Assembly (NCBI RefSeq): GCF_026625565.1
Contig: NZ_CP112998.1
Location: 3,908,501-3,972,500, forward strand
DNA: 64,000 nt
DNA from: Dyadobacter pollutisoli
GTDB taxonomy: Bacteria > Bacteroidota > Bacteroidia > Cytophagales > Spirosomataceae
Direction: 5' to 3'
The translations under genes and the position numbers were made by a program. Position 1 is the first letter of the stretch. Every line of letters starts with the position of its first letter. Of this stretch, positions 54,149 to 61,564 are shown in pieces. The notes under the pieces were generated by a model. It was given only the letters and a program-made list of their open reading frames with translations, was not told where the DNA came from and did no database searches.

Positions 54149-54166
54149 ATAGTTAAATATAACTAT
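54149..54166. promoter_or_regulatory. AT-rich inverted repeat upstream of 54277
   Basis: Perfect 7-bp arms ATAGTTA / TAACTAT around AATA. A partial copy of one arm (ATAGTTAA) occurs near 54046. Possible operator for the small gene at 54277, or part of a weak terminator for the signalling operon. The sequence alone cannot decide. Confidence 0.35.
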
Positions 54167-54276
54167 TTAAAATATTTTCATAATTTTTCGAATAATGCGA
54201 AGCAAAATTAAAATGTAGGTACGTCTTTTTACTAATGGAGCACCAACAGAGTGTAAACCTTAACACAACACATTGA

Positions 54277-54465
54277 ATGAAAACTGATAGCAAAACACTG
54301 TCCGAGATTTTGAAGTTACATGCTCAGTATGTTAAAGAAGTGGAGTTCAGTGGTATTAAGCCATTATCCATGGAAATCTACAAAACCAACTCTCACAATT
54401 TTGTTCGTTGGATCAAAGATGAGTTCCACCCGGGCAGTAAGCTTCGCAAAGAAGTGATGAGCTAA
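54277..54465 (+). CDS. Hypothetical small protein (62 aa)
   Basis: ATG-started frame with balanced charged residues (MKTDSKTLSEILKLHAQYVK... LRKEVMS), no membrane segment. It is preceded by a long AT-rich leader and followed by a strong terminator, which supports it being a real transcript. No family recognised. Confidence 0.6.
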   Translation: MKTDSKTLSEILKLHAQYVKEVEFSGIKPLSMEIYKTNSHNFVRWIKDEFHPGSKLRKEVMS

Positions 54466-54511
54466 TTGTCTCCTGCATCGACCCACTATACTCAACGTTT
54501 ATAAAGTCTTG

Positions 54512-54546
54512 ACTACCGGCCGAATTCCTCAGCCGGTAGTTTTTTT
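54512..54546 (+). terminator. Intrinsic terminator after the 62-aa gene
   Basis: 9-bp stem ACTACCGGC / GCCGGTAGT, 11-base loop and T6 tail. Confidence 0.92.
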
Positions 54547-54616
54547 ATAACCATATCTTTCATATGTTTGGATATGCGTTGTTAATATTTCCCCGTTAGC
54601 TAAGAAAACTTATTTT

Positions 54617-54763
54617 ATGCTTTTTTCCCTATTCAATCTTTTCAAAGGCCGCTTTTCCAAAGAAGCAATCGAGGAAGCGAAATCCAGCGAAAAACGCATT
54701 TCGCGCCAGGAGGCATTACAGCAAATGCGTAACATTGCCAGCAAACGTTCCGAGAAAAAATAA
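54617..54763 (+). CDS. Small basic protein (48 aa), possible
   Basis: ATG 54617 to TAA 54763 encodes a short peptide (MLFSLFNLFKGRFSKEAIEE... KRSEKK) with a hydrophobic start and a helical, charged remainder. No family. It runs convergent into araD with a 3-base gap. Helical heptad-like spacing suggests a real small protein, but support is limited. Confidence 0.4.
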   Translation: MLFSLFNLFKGRFSKEAIEEAKSSEKRISRQEALQQMRNIASKRSEKK

Positions 54764-54766
54764 GGA

Positions 54767-55471
54767 TCAGCAGCCTTGCCCGTAGTAGGCGTCTTTACCG
54801 TGCTTTCTGAAATAATGCTTGTCGCAAAGGCTCTGCTTGATCGCAACAGCCGCCGGATTGATCTGCAAGGTTAGATAGGCCATTTTCGCAATTTCTTCCA
54901 ATACAATCGAATTGTAAACCGCTTTGGCCGGGTCTTTGCCCCATGTAAAAGGGCCATGGCAAGCCACCAGCACCATTTCTACTTCTTCCGGACTTAGGTT
55001 TTCTTTCTTAAAAACATCCATGATCTGATTCCCTGTTTCCAGCTCGTAATCCCTCTGGATCATATCGTCGGACATTATTTCAGTAACTGGTATAGACACT
55101 GTTAGATGGTCCGCATGCGTGGTACCCAGGTTAGGTATGGGCGTAATGGCCTGCGCCCAGGCCACCGCGTACGTGGAATGCGTATGACAAACCCCGCCGA
55201 TTGTCGGGAAGTTTTTATAGAGCAATGTGTGCGTTTTGGTGTCCGAGGAAGGACGCATATTTCCTTCCACCAGCACATTATCCAAATCCACGATCACGAT
55301 ATCTTCCACTTTCAGGCGGTGATAGGGGACGCCGCTGGGCTTGATCGCCACCACACCTGCAGCCCTGTCGACCCCGCTGACATTACCGAATGTGACGATA
55401 GCAAGCTCTTCCTTCGGAATTTCCATGTTGGCTTCGTAAACCAACTCTTTCAAATAGGTGTATTTTGACAT
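54767..55471 (-). CDS. araD: L-ribulose-5-phosphate 4-epimerase AraD
   Basis: 234 residues from ATG 55471 (MSKYTYLKELVYEANMEI), 10 bases after the araA stop. Class II aldolase/epimerase motifs: LAIVTFGNVSGVD, VAIKPSGVPY, PSSDTKTH, GVCHTHSTYAVAWAQ (zinc His pair), NLGTTHADH and LVACHGPFTWG. Converts L-ribulose-5-phosphate to D-xylulose-5-phosphate, the last arabinose-specific step. Third gene of the ara operon. Confidence 0.96.
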   Translation of the reverse strand: MSKYTYLKELVYEANMEIPKEELAIVTFGNVSGVDRAAGVVAIKPSGVPYHRLKVEDIVIVDLDNVLVEGNMRPSSDTKTHTLLYKNFPTIGGVCHTHSTYAVAWAQAITPIPNLGTTHADHLTVSIPVTEIMSDDMIQRDYELETGNQIMDVFKKENLSPEEVEMVLVACHGPFTWGKDPAKAVYNSIVLEEIAKMAYLTLQINPAAVAIKQSLCDKHYFRKHGKDAYYGQGC

Positions 55472-55481
55472 GATCTGCTCT

Positions 55482-56972
55482 TTATCTGTAATAGGCTTCA
55501 CTCCACCGCAGCTCATTTTTTAGCTGTCTCAATGACGTGTTCTTGTCGATTACTACCAGCTCCACACCAGTCATTTCTGCAAATGCTTCGATATGGTCAG
55601 TAGTAAGGTTCTGGCTGAAAACCGTGTGGTGCGCCCCTCCTGCATACAGCCATGCGGCACAACCGGCGTGCATATCCGGCGCTGGTTTCCAAAGCACCCT
55701 CGCCACCGGTAATTTGGGAAGCTCTTCCCGCGCAGCGACAGCCTCCACTTCATTCACCAGCAACCTGAAACGATTGCCCATATCCACCAGAGAAACATTG
55801 ATCGCAGGTCCCGCCGGTGCATTGAAAACCAGCCGCACAGGATCTTCCTTCCCTCCTATCCCCAGCGGATGGATTTCACAGGAAGGCTGACCCGCCGCAA
55901 TTGACGGACAAATTTCGAGCATATGCGAGCCTAGTACCAGGTTATTGGCCGGATTGAAATGGTAGGTATAGTCTTCCATAAACGAATTGCCTCCATCCAG
56001 CCCGCTAGCCATTACTTTCAGCGCACGTACCATCGCCGAAGTTTTCCAGTCGCCCTCACCTGCGTATCCATACCCAGCAGCCATCATGCGCTGTGACCCA
56101 ATACCCGGCAATTGTTTCATGCCATGCAGGTCTTCAAATGTGTTGGTATAACCTTTAAAATTACCGTCCTCCAAGAAGTACTTCATCCCCAGCTCTATAC
56201 GCGCCGCGTCCCGCAATGCATTGTATCGCTCACCACCCTTTCCAAGACCCGCCGCCAACTTGTACAATGACTGATACTCGTCTGTTAACTGAGTTACCTC
56301 TTCATCAGAAACCTGGTTGATCACTTCCACCAGATCACCCACAGCGTGGGTATTGACCGAAAATCCAAATGTCATTTCAGCAGCTACTTTATCTCCGTCC
56401 GTAACCGCAACCTGCCGCATATTATCTCCGAATCTTACGAATTTCGCACCTTTCAGATCGTGTCTGCCTGCTGCTACGCGCATCCACTGGCTAAGTCCGT
56501 CCACCACATGTTCCTGCTGCCAATGTCCAACGATCACTTTCCGGTTCAGCCGCATTCTGGTCATGATAAACCCAAACTCCCGGTCGCCATGCGCTGACTG
56601 GTTCAGGTTCATGAAATCCATGTCGATATCCGCCCAGGGAATGTCACGGTTATATTGGGTATGTAAATGCAGCAGCGGCTTTTGCAGGATCTGCAATCCC
56701 CTGATCCACATTTTGGCTGGCGAAAAAGTATGCATCCATGCTACAATGCCAATGCAATGTGGCGCGCAGTTTGCTTCCTGAATAATGTTAAAAATTTCGT
56801 CCGGCGTCTTCACTACCGGTTTGAAAACGACCCTGACCGGAACTACCGGCGACTGGTCAAAATACCTGCTGATAATCTGGGAGTGCTCGTCAACCTGGCG
56901 GAGTGTTTCCTCGCCGTACAAATGCTGACTACCTGTGACAAACCAAACTTCAAATTGTTTTAAATCAAGCAT
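55482..56972 (-). CDS. araA: L-arabinose isomerase AraA
   Basis: 496 residues, normal length. N-terminus FEVWFVTGSQHLYGEETL; other family segments: CIGIVAWMHTFSPAKMW, LHLHTQYNRDIPW, DFMNLNQSAHGDREFGF and ARIELGMKYFLEDGNFKGYT. Metal-binding His/Glu residues fall in MDFMNLNQSAHGD and the HNP-like NPANNLVLGSHMLEICPS. Isomerises L-arabinose to L-ribulose in the cytoplasm. 20 bases after araB. Confidence 0.97.
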   Translation of the reverse strand: MLDLKQFEVWFVTGSQHLYGEETLRQVDEHSQIISRYFDQSPVVPVRVVFKPVVKTPDEIFNIIQEANCAPHCIGIVAWMHTFSPAKMWIRGLQILQKPLLHLHTQYNRDIPWADIDMDFMNLNQSAHGDREFGFIMTRMRLNRKVIVGHWQQEHVVDGLSQWMRVAAGRHDLKGAKFVRFGDNMRQVAVTDGDKVAAEMTFGFSVNTHAVGDLVEVINQVSDEEVTQLTDEYQSLYKLAAGLGKGGERYNALRDAARIELGMKYFLEDGNFKGYTNTFEDLHGMKQLPGIGSQRMMAAGYGYAGEGDWKTSAMVRALKVMASGLDGGNSFMEDYTYHFNPANNLVLGSHMLEICPSIAAGQPSCEIHPLGIGGKEDPVRLVFNAPAGPAINVSLVDMGNRFRLLVNEVEAVAAREELPKLPVARVLWKPAPDMHAGCAAWLYAGGAHHTVFSQNLTTDHIEAFAEMTGVELVVIDKNTSLRQLKNELRWSEAYYR

Positions 56973-56992
56973 TATATCGTGAAAGACAGTTG

Positions 56993-58678
56993 TTAAAAAG
57001 TATCGGAGTAGGAATTGGCCGGGACTGCTGCTGCTTTTTGTAAAAATTCGTTTTCCAGGAAAGCGCCAGACTGTAAATATTTCTGATAAAGCGTTTGGTA
57101 TACAGCCGATTGCTCTGGCCTGGGCTGATATACGGCATCAAATCCCGAACTCATAGCTTCCTGCGCTTCCGGCAATGTCTCGTAGACGCCGGCCGCAACG
57201 GCAGCAAACATCGCCGCACCCAAAGCGCAAGCCTGCTCCGAAGCAGCCACTTTAATGGGCATGTTCAGTACATCCGCCAGCGTCTGCATCACGAATGACG
57301 ATTTTTTTGCAACACCGCCAATCGCAATCACCTGATGGATCGGTACGCCTTCATTTCGGAAACGTTCCACGATGCTTTTGGAACCATAGGCTGTTGCCTC
57401 TACCAATGCTTTAAATATTCTGGCAGGATCACTGGCCAGGTTCAGGCCAAGGATCGCCCCTTTCAATGTATGTTTGGCGTCAGGAGTACGACGACCATTC
57501 AGCCAGTCGACGGCAATGATGTCTTTTTCTGTAACAGGTAGCTGAGAAGCCTGGGCGGCTAAATGCGGAAGTAACTTCTTCGATAACTCCTGCGCTGCTT
57601 CCTCTCCCAACAAAGTCCTGACCGGTTCCACAACCAACCTGGCAAACCATGCGTAAATGTCCCCAAACGCCGATTGTCCCGCCTCCATTCCCAGCATACC
57701 GGGAACAATAGAGCCGTCCACCTGTCCGCAAATTCCTTTAATGAGCAAATGCCCGACCTCTCCATTTGGCGCCACGAGCATGTCGCAGGTAGAGGTACCG
57801 ATCACTTTACACAACGAATAAGGTTCGATCAAAGCGCCTACGGCACCCATATGCGCATCAAACGCGCCTACACCTATGATTACATCAGTAGGTATACCCA
57901 GCTTGTCGGCCCATGCCTGCGAAATGGTGCCCATAGGTCTGTCCGACGTAGTTGTGTCAGCAAAAAGCCGGTCGCGAAGACCATCGAGCAGTGGGTCCAG
58001 CTCGGTAAAAAACGCATTGGACGGCAATCCTTCGAAATCCTGATGCCACAATGCCTTATGCCCTGCCGCGCAGCGCGATCTTTTCAATGTTAATGGATCA
58101 GTAACCCCGGTAAGTTCGGCCGATATCCAGTCGCAATGCTCCACCCATGAGTAAGCATGTTCCCGTACCGCCGCATCTATGCGTAATGTGCGCAGGATTT
58201 TCGCCCAAAACCATTCCGATGAATAAATGCCCCCTACATATTTCGTGTAGTCCACCGACCAGCCGTGCGCAAGTTTGTTGATTTCCTCAGCCTCTGCATT
58301 AGCGGTATGATCTTTCCAAAGAATGAACATACCGTTCGGATTTTCAGCAAATTCGGGCAACAGAGACAATGGAGTACCATTTCTGTCAACTGCCACCGGT
58401 GTTGAACCCGTGGTATCAACCGATATTCCTTTTATATTTTCCCTGACATGTTCCGGCGATTGTTCCAATGCTCTCGACACGGCGCTTTCCAGCCCCTCCA
58501 GATAGTCCAGCGGATGCTGGCGGAATTGCGAAACTGATGCGTCACAGTATTTCCCCTGTTTCCAGCGGGTGTACTCGGCCACCGCGGTACCCGCCTGCTC
58601 TCCCGTGTTTGCGTTGACTACCAATGCACGTACCGAATCGGTACCAAAATCAATTCCGATCACGTAGTTTTCTTTCAT
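56993..58678 (-). CDS. araB: L-ribulokinase AraB
   Basis: 561 residues of the FGGY kinase family: IGIDFGTDSVRALVV (phosphate-1 loop), SVDTTGSTPVAVD, FILWKDHTANAEAEEIN, IGVGAFDAHMGAVGALI (phosphate-2) and VIAIGGVAKKSSFVMQTLAD (adenosine). Phosphorylates L-ribulose. First gene of the araBAD operon; the leader at 58679-58860 has a promoter and operator-like palindrome. Confidence 0.96.
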   Translation of the reverse strand: MKENYVIGIDFGTDSVRALVVNANTGEQAGTAVAEYTRWKQGKYCDASVSQFRQHPLDYLEGLESAVSRALEQSPEHVRENIKGISVDTTGSTPVAVDRNGTPLSLLPEFAENPNGMFILWKDHTANAEAEEINKLAHGWSVDYTKYVGGIYSSEWFWAKILRTLRIDAAVREHAYSWVEHCDWISAELTGVTDPLTLKRSRCAAGHKALWHQDFEGLPSNAFFTELDPLLDGLRDRLFADTTTSDRPMGTISQAWADKLGIPTDVIIGVGAFDAHMGAVGALIEPYSLCKVIGTSTCDMLVAPNGEVGHLLIKGICGQVDGSIVPGMLGMEAGQSAFGDIYAWFARLVVEPVRTLLGEEAAQELSKKLLPHLAAQASQLPVTEKDIIAVDWLNGRRTPDAKHTLKGAILGLNLASDPARIFKALVEATAYGSKSIVERFRNEGVPIHQVIAIGGVAKKSSFVMQTLADVLNMPIKVAASEQACALGAAMFAAVAAGVYETLPEAQEAMSSGFDAVYQPRPEQSAVYQTLYQKYLQSGAFLENEFLQKAAAVPANSYSDTF

Positions 58679-58738
58679 ATTGCGGCTTAGGATATGGTAA
58701 GGTTCCGACTTTTTCCTTCAATTTAACTAATCAACTAA

Positions 58739-58771
58739 CAAATATAAATAAATTTGATTATAGTGTACAAT
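58739..58771 (-). promoter_or_regulatory. Candidate sigma-AB promoter of araBAD
   Basis: Read on the minus strand: -7 element TATATTTG (58746-58739), an exact match to TAnnTTTG, and a -33-like ATTG (58771-58768), separated by 21 bases. This is the Bacteroidota housekeeping-promoter layout. Transcription would start about 55 bases before the araB ATG at 58678. Confidence 0.6.
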
Positions 58772-58777
58772 TGACAC
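58763..58777. promoter_or_regulatory. Candidate operator overlapping araB -33 element
   Basis: Inverted repeat GTGT-ACAATTG-ACAC (15 bases) covers the -33 element. A second, wider repeat, TAATCAA (58728-58734) / TTGATTA (58754-58760), brackets the -7 element. Either could be the site of the NUDIX-type regulator encoded just upstream. Binding is inferred from position only. Confidence 0.4.
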
Positions 58778-58860
58778 AATTAAAATTGAAGAATTTCACC
58801 GGCAGCACCCCGCCAGTTGATCAATTTATAAAGAAGAGACTGGAAAGTACTTGCTCACCC

Positions 58861-59565
58861 TTACGACTGTTTCATGGAGTCGGGCATAAAATTCCAGAAT
58901 GAGTGAAATTTCTCTTTGTACTTCACTACATCCAGCTTGTACAAGGCTGCTTTCTTGGTGGTACTGTTGCTATTTTTATACCCTGTATCGATCAGGAGGC
59001 CTGTGGAAAGCAACTTTCTGCTGAAATTTCGCCGGTCGATCGGGATATTGTAGATCGCCTCGTAAAGTTTTTGTAATTGTGGAATGGTAAACCGTTCCGG
59101 AAGGAGTTCAAAGCCGATGGGGTGCAATGCGGCCTTGTATTTCAAATGTTCAATGGCTTGGTTCACCATTTGTTCGTGATCAAATATCAGCCCTGGGCGG
59201 CTTTCCAGCGTGATCCACGAAGCATTGTGGCTTTTTACAGCTTCGGCATCGTGGTCATCTATTTGTATCAATGCAAAAAATACAACTGAAACTGTCCTTT
59301 CGCCCGGGTCGCGATTGACTTTCCCGAATGTTTCGAGCTGCTCTACATATATATCTTTCAGGCCTGTCAGATTATATAATATCCTCGCTGCGCCGTCGGA
59401 AAGATCTTCATCCTGATTAAGAAAACCACCCATTAATGACCATTTCCCCTTTTCAGGTTCAAAATTCCGTTTGATCAGCAACAGTTTGATATCCTTTCCG
59501 TCAAAGCCGAATATGATACAGTCAATAGCTACCAGTATGCGTGAAGCCTGCGGATAATTGTTCAT
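58861..59565 (-). CDS. araR: NUDIX-domain transcriptional regulator, AraR-like
   Basis: 234 residues. N-terminal NUDIX-like domain (ILVAIDCIIFGFDGKDIKLLL; KWSLMGGFLNQDEDLSDGAARIL in place of a full catalytic NUDIX box, with key Glu residues reduced) and a C-terminal winged helix (RFTIPQLQKLYEAIYNIPI then DRRNFSRKLLSTGLL). This is the NrtR-type architecture that serves as the arabinose repressor (AraR) in Bacteroidota. It lies directly upstream of araBAD on the same strand. It likely binds a sugar ligand with the degenerate NUDIX domain and releases the operon when arabinose is present. Confidence 0.85.
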   Translation of the reverse strand: MNNYPQASRILVAIDCIIFGFDGKDIKLLLIKRNFEPEKGKWSLMGGFLNQDEDLSDGAARILYNLTGLKDIYVEQLETFGKVNRDPGERTVSVVFFALIQIDDHDAEAVKSHNASWITLESRPGLIFDHEQMVNQAIEHLKYKAALHPIGFELLPERFTIPQLQKLYEAIYNIPIDRRNFSRKLLSTGLLIDTGYKNSNSTTKKAALYKLDVVKYKEKFHSFWNFMPDSMKQS

Positions 59566-59575
59566 TCATCAAATG

Positions 59576-59606
59576 ATTGTAGAGGTATGATCAGGTTAAA
59601 TTTTTG
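59576..59606 (+). promoter_or_regulatory. Candidate promoter of the ECF sigma gene
   Basis: ATTG (59576-59579), 19 bases, then AATTTTTG (59599-59606), close to TTTG-N19-TAnnTTTG with one mismatch in each box. It is divergent from the araR gene, 11 bases away. Confidence 0.35.
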
Positions 59607-59728
59607 TTAAGAAAGTAAAAAAAAGAATGAGATTACTTAATCTGTTTAAAGAGCTTAACATTAATTTAAGTGCGAATTTTGTAAATCTTTTCGAAGAAAG
59701 TAAATCTGATTTTAAGGCCGTCTTCATT

Positions 59729-60316
59729 ATGAACTCCATCTACTCTACCTGTTCCGATGAAAATATCCTGATCCTGATTAGCGGACAAGGTGATGAACTC
59801 GCTTTTGAAGAACTTTACAACCGTTATTTCAAGTCCTTATTCAACTACACTTACAGCAAGGTCAATGACCGTTTTGCTGCTCAGGAAATTATTCAAGAGC
59901 TTTTTGTAAGCTTATGGCAGCAACGGGGGCGCCGCGATGACATTCAGTGCTGCAAATCATTTCTGTTTTCTGTTGCCAAGAAAAAAATCATTTCCTTCTA
60001 CCGGAAAGAGTTCACCCGCCAGCATCATTATGACCAGTGGGAGCTGATGCGCACCGATTCTTCCGAACTTCCCGACCAGCATACCCTTGCTTCTGATTTG
60101 CAACACCGGTACGAAGAAGGCCTTCACCTGCTTTCGCCCAAATGTCAGGAAGTGTTTGTCCTCAGCCGCCAGGGCTTGTCCAACAAACATATCGGCGAAC
60201 AGCTTACCATTTCAGAAAAGACTGTCGAACAACACATTACCAAGGCTTTGCGGATACTGAGGGAGCATTTGAAAGAACATATGATCTGCGCTGTGCTCTT
60301 TTTTCCTCTTTGTTAA
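59729..60316 (+). CDS. ECF sigma factor (FecI-like)
   Basis: 195 residues from ATG 59729 (MNSIYSTCSDENIL); an upstream ATG at 59627 adds an unrelated 34 residues. Region 2: FEELYNRYFKSLFNYTYSKV, AAQEIIQELFVSLWQQR. Region 4: LSPKCQEVFVLSRQGLSNKH and IGEQLTISEKTVEQHITKAL. It is the usual first gene of the sigma-FecR-SusC signalling cassettes of Bacteroidota, activating the downstream receptor gene when substrate is sensed. Confidence 0.92.
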   Translation: MNSIYSTCSDENILILISGQGDELAFEELYNRYFKSLFNYTYSKVNDRFAAQEIIQELFVSLWQQRGRRDDIQCCKSFLFSVAKKKIISFYRKEFTRQHHYDQWELMRTDSSELPDQHTLASDLQHRYEEGLHLLSPKCQEVFVLSRQGLSNKHIGEQLTISEKTVEQHITKALRILREHLKEHMICAVLFFPLC

Positions 60317-60386
60317 AAAAATTCTGATCCGGACTAAGGGTCAGGCTCCCGGCACGCGACTTGAAGTTTGTAACAGACTTTAAGCA

Positions 60387-61403
60387 ATGAAGCCCCCCGA
60401 AATATCGCCCCTTTTACTCGAAAAATATTTGCTTGACCAATGCACCGAAGAGGAAAAAGCATTGGTGGAAGCCTGGTACGCATCATTGCAGGGAGAAACC
60501 CGCTATCTGGACCACCTCCCGGATGCAGAGTCGCGAGAGATTCAAAATGATACATTCAAAAATATCAGGGCGGAACTGGAACAGGCCGATGAGCAGCCTG
60601 CCAGAATGCTGCATTGGCGATGGATCACCGGGCTTGCAGCATCGGTACTGTTGGTTTTAGGATTGTATTTTATCAATCCATTTAAGAAAACAACACAGCT
60701 TACGGTTACAGAGCAGCTGGAAGAAAAAGCAGAAAATGAACTAACGCACTTCGTGAATGAGGAACACCGGATCGTGATCCACCACCTGCCCGACGGAAGT
60801 TCTGTATCCATGCGCCCGGATGCTGCGATCACTTACCCCAGGGATTTCGAAGAGGATAAAAGATTGGTTGCTTTCTCGGGAGAAGGCTTTTTTGACATTA
60901 CCAAAGACAAGAGCCGTCCATTCATGATTCAGAGCGGCGAAATGGTGATCCGCGTGCTGGGTACCAGTTTCAATGTAAAAGCGCCTGTTGCACAAAAGGT
61001 TTTTCAGGTGGATGTGGTCACTGGTACAGTGGAAGTTACCACGCCAGGTACAGAGCAAAAGCCTCAGCAGGTGATACTGAAACCAAAACAGCAGGCATTA
61101 TTTGAAATAGGTTCGAGGCGGCTCATATCCAAGCAGATACCCGAGCAGGCACGCAAAGAAATATATGAACCTGTCAGCATTGTATTTGAAGAAACTCCGC
61201 TCAACAAGATCGTTCAGCAACTTGAAAAGCGGTTTAATGTCAGTATCAGCCTCTCCAATCCGGAAATTTCCCGGTGCAGCGTAACCGCCAATTTCGAATC
61301 GCAACCCTTACCTGGTATCCTGGAAATGCTTTGTACCACCCTGGAAGCATCCTATACCATATCGGGCAATAACATCAGGATCAGCGGAACACCATGTGAA
61401 TAA
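60387..61403 (+). CDS. FecR-family anti-sigma factor
   Basis: 338 residues: N-terminal cytoplasmic sigma-binding helices (LEKYLLDQCTEEEKALVEAW), a transmembrane helix at about residue 80 (WITGLAASVLLVLGLYFI), periplasmic FecR domain (HHLPDGSSVSMRPDAAITYP, VAFSGEGFFDITKDKSRPF, IRVLGTSFNVKAP) and a C-terminal DUF4974-like domain (YEPVSIVFEETPLNKIV). It relays the signal from the SusC STN domain to the sigma factor. 70 bases after the sigma gene. Confidence 0.94.
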   Translation: MKPPEISPLLLEKYLLDQCTEEEKALVEAWYASLQGETRYLDHLPDAESREIQNDTFKNIRAELEQADEQPARMLHWRWITGLAASVLLVLGLYFINPFKKTTQLTVTEQLEEKAENELTHFVNEEHRIVIHHLPDGSSVSMRPDAAITYPRDFEEDKRLVAFSGEGFFDITKDKSRPFMIQSGEMVIRVLGTSFNVKAPVAQKVFQVDVVTGTVEVTTPGTEQKPQQVILKPKQQALFEIGSRRLISKQIPEQARKEIYEPVSIVFEETPLNKIVQQLEKRFNVSISLSNPEISRCSVTANFESQPLPGILEMLCTTLEASYTISGNNIRISGTPCE

Positions 61404-61444
61404 CCTATATATATCCTCATCATGACCTACATATCTATTCCGCC

Positions 61445-61564
61445 ATGAAAAAACCGGGAGTGTACCACCACCCCCGGTCCAAGATTTCACCCCTTTCAAA
61501 TCGTACCACCGAACAAAAGGGATGTTTTTACCCAACAGTGCTTAACCATCAGACAATCAAAATT
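61445..61564 (+). other. In-frame 5' extension of the SusC gene with a hairpin
   Basis: An ATG at 61445 is in frame with the SusC start at 61565 and the 40 intervening codons contain no stop. Just inside it is a hairpin (ACCGGGAGTG 61453-61462 with CACCCCCGGT 61469-61478, one mismatch). On the minus strand this hairpin is followed by T6, so it could act as an attenuator or minus-strand terminator. The extension, if translated, would lengthen the N-terminus before the signal peptide. Confidence 0.45.

Noticed and set aside
61453..61478. Terminator after the FecR gene on the plus strand
   Set aside because: No T-run follows on the plus strand; the T-run is on the minus strand and the hairpin lies in an open frame leading to SusC.
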